A stretch of DNA of 64,000 nt, from positions 348,286 through 412,285 of the forward strand of contig JAMWET010000915.1 of assembly GCA_024036415.1 (NCBI GenBank), given 5' to 3'. Made by a program: the position numbers and the translations under genes. Each line of letters starts with the position of its first letter. Position 1 is the stretch's first letter. This document shows positions 62,880 to 64,000 of the stretch, piece after piece. Under the pieces are notes generated by a model. The model ran no database searches, was not told the DNA's origin, and saw only the letters and a list, made by a program, of their open reading frames with translations. The DNA comes from Prochilodus magdalenae (Eukaryota > Chordata > Actinopteri > Characiformes > Prochilodontidae).

Positions 62880-63953
62880 TTGATATCAGGCTTAACTATG
62901 CAACATCACACACAACACATTCTATCGCCTAACATGCCATGTTCACAGCAGGATTAAGAAAAAAAAATGCCACAGTAAAAATTCTCCTTCTTCAGGAATT
63001 TGATAGTCATAGATAGTTAGTGAGTAAACCTAATTGCCAGATCTTTGAGACATTTTGATGATCAGGAGATAAAGATTTATGAAATATGACAAAAGTATAT
63101 AATATGCACAAACACATCTTATCGCCTAACATGCCCATGTTCACAGGAGGATTTTGGTAAAAAAATGCTACAGTAAAAATTCGTTCCTCCTCAGGAATTT
63201 GATAGTCAGTAAGATAGTTGTGTGAGTAAAACCCAATTGTCCTGATTTTTTGAGACGTATTTTGAGGATCAGGAGATAAAAGTCTTATGAAATATGACAA
63301 AAGTACCATAAGCTTAAACATTCTGTCGCCTAACATGCCATGTGTTCAGAAGGTTATAGGAAATATTTTTACAGTAAAAATTCTTCTTCTTAAGGAATTT
63401 GATAGTCAGTTATGTTAGAGAGTAAAGCCCTGACTGCTCTAGAATCTTGAGTATGACTTTTTTGAGGATCAGGAGATTAACTGTCCTATGAAATATGATG
63501 ACAAAAGTACAATATACTATTACAACATCGTTTATCGCCTAACATGCCGATGTTCAGAGGAGGATTTTAAAAAAATTCATACAGTAAACATTCTACTTCT
63601 TCAGGAAGTTTGATAGCCATTTAGTTTTTAGTGACTGAAAACCTGAACTTTCCAAGTTTTGAGACGTTTTTGAGGATCAGGGATAAAAGTCCTATGAAAT
63701 ACGACAAAAGTGCCATAAGCCTTAAACATTCTATCGCCTAACATGCCGTGTTTCAGAAGATGGTTATGAAACAATGTCTACACTTGTAAAAATTCTTTTT
63801 CCTCAGGGAATTTGATAGTCATTAGCTAGTGAGTAAAGCCTGACCTTTCAGAATCTTTGAGACGTTTTGAGGATCAGGAGATAACGTCAGCCCTATGTCA
63901 ATATGACAAAAGTACAATATGCACAACACAGTCTATCGCCTAACATGCCACGT
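62880..63953 (-). repeat. Mirror of the ~190-bp tandem array in the right arm
   Basis: The word TATCGCCTAACATGCC and neighbours recur about every 190-200 bases in the inverse order of the left array. Each unit keeps the private variants of its left partner (for example CTGTCGCC only in the unit matching the left GGCGACAG) but carries several extra bases. Confidence 0.9.
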
Positions 63954-64000
63954 TTAAAACCCAGAAACAACAAAAAAAAAAACCAAAACCAAAACACAGG
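63954..64000. other. A-rich terminal stretch, unassigned
   Basis: A/C-only-like sequence (AACAAAAAAAAAACC and AACCAAAACC steps) that departs abruptly from the inverted repeat. It could be genuine sequence beyond the arm or a low-quality read end. Confidence 0.4.

Larger units (their letters stand above)
59646..63953 (-). repeat. Right arm of the ~4.2-kb inverted repeat
   Basis: Reverse complement of 55,412-59,599 in the same unit order. Near the centre I estimate one mismatch in about 70 bases over one stretch compared by eye. Further out the extra bases become frequent, mostly single insertions relative to the left arm. The last 47 bases of the window, after 63,953, are A-rich and do not match the left arm. 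Confidence 0.9.

Overview
The window is vertebrate nuclear DNA, almost certainly from a ray-finned fish. It has large AT-rich introns with GT-AG splice sites, dense microsatellites, Tc1/mariner copies, a tRNA-headed V-SINE-type element, and a foldback MITE family seen in many otophysan fishes (the last is recollection, not a search). There are no bacterial-type operons, CRISPR arrays or rRNA genes.

One gene is certain. Four coding exons on the + strand (5552-5733, 7202-7427, 9968-10178, 12839-13107) give the C-terminal 295 residues of the F-box/WD40 substrate receptor FBXW7, matching human residues 413-707 by anchor-residue spacing. All splice phases are consistent. The degron-binding arginines equivalent to human R465, R479, R505 and R689 are present. 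Earlier exons must lie left of position 1. The 3' UTR probably runs to about 15,245, with a poly(A) signal at 15,219.

From 15.3 to 54 kb I see no complete coding gene. This gene-poor stretch holds degenerate repeats, a 34-copy 39-bp minisatellite (27.77-29.09 kb), a truncated Tc1, SINE and MITE fragments, a dead Harbinger transposase, two clusters of homeodomain-type TAAT sites that could be enhancers, a probable spliced non-coding transcript (45.35-46.5 kb), and a few isolated exon-like segments. A YY1-type 'AAGATGGCGG' site in a GC-richer patch near 54.3 kb looks like a promoter.

From 55.4 to 63.95 kb the sequence folds back on itself: about 4.2 kb is repeated as its reverse complement around a centre near 59.62 kb. 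The arms carry a 7-unit, ~190-bp tandem array and a decayed Tc1 transposase. Differences in the right arm are mostly extra single bases and grow denser away from the centre. This looks more like an unpolished fold-back long read than a real palindrome. I regard it as the most important item to check. I found no convincing new biological system.
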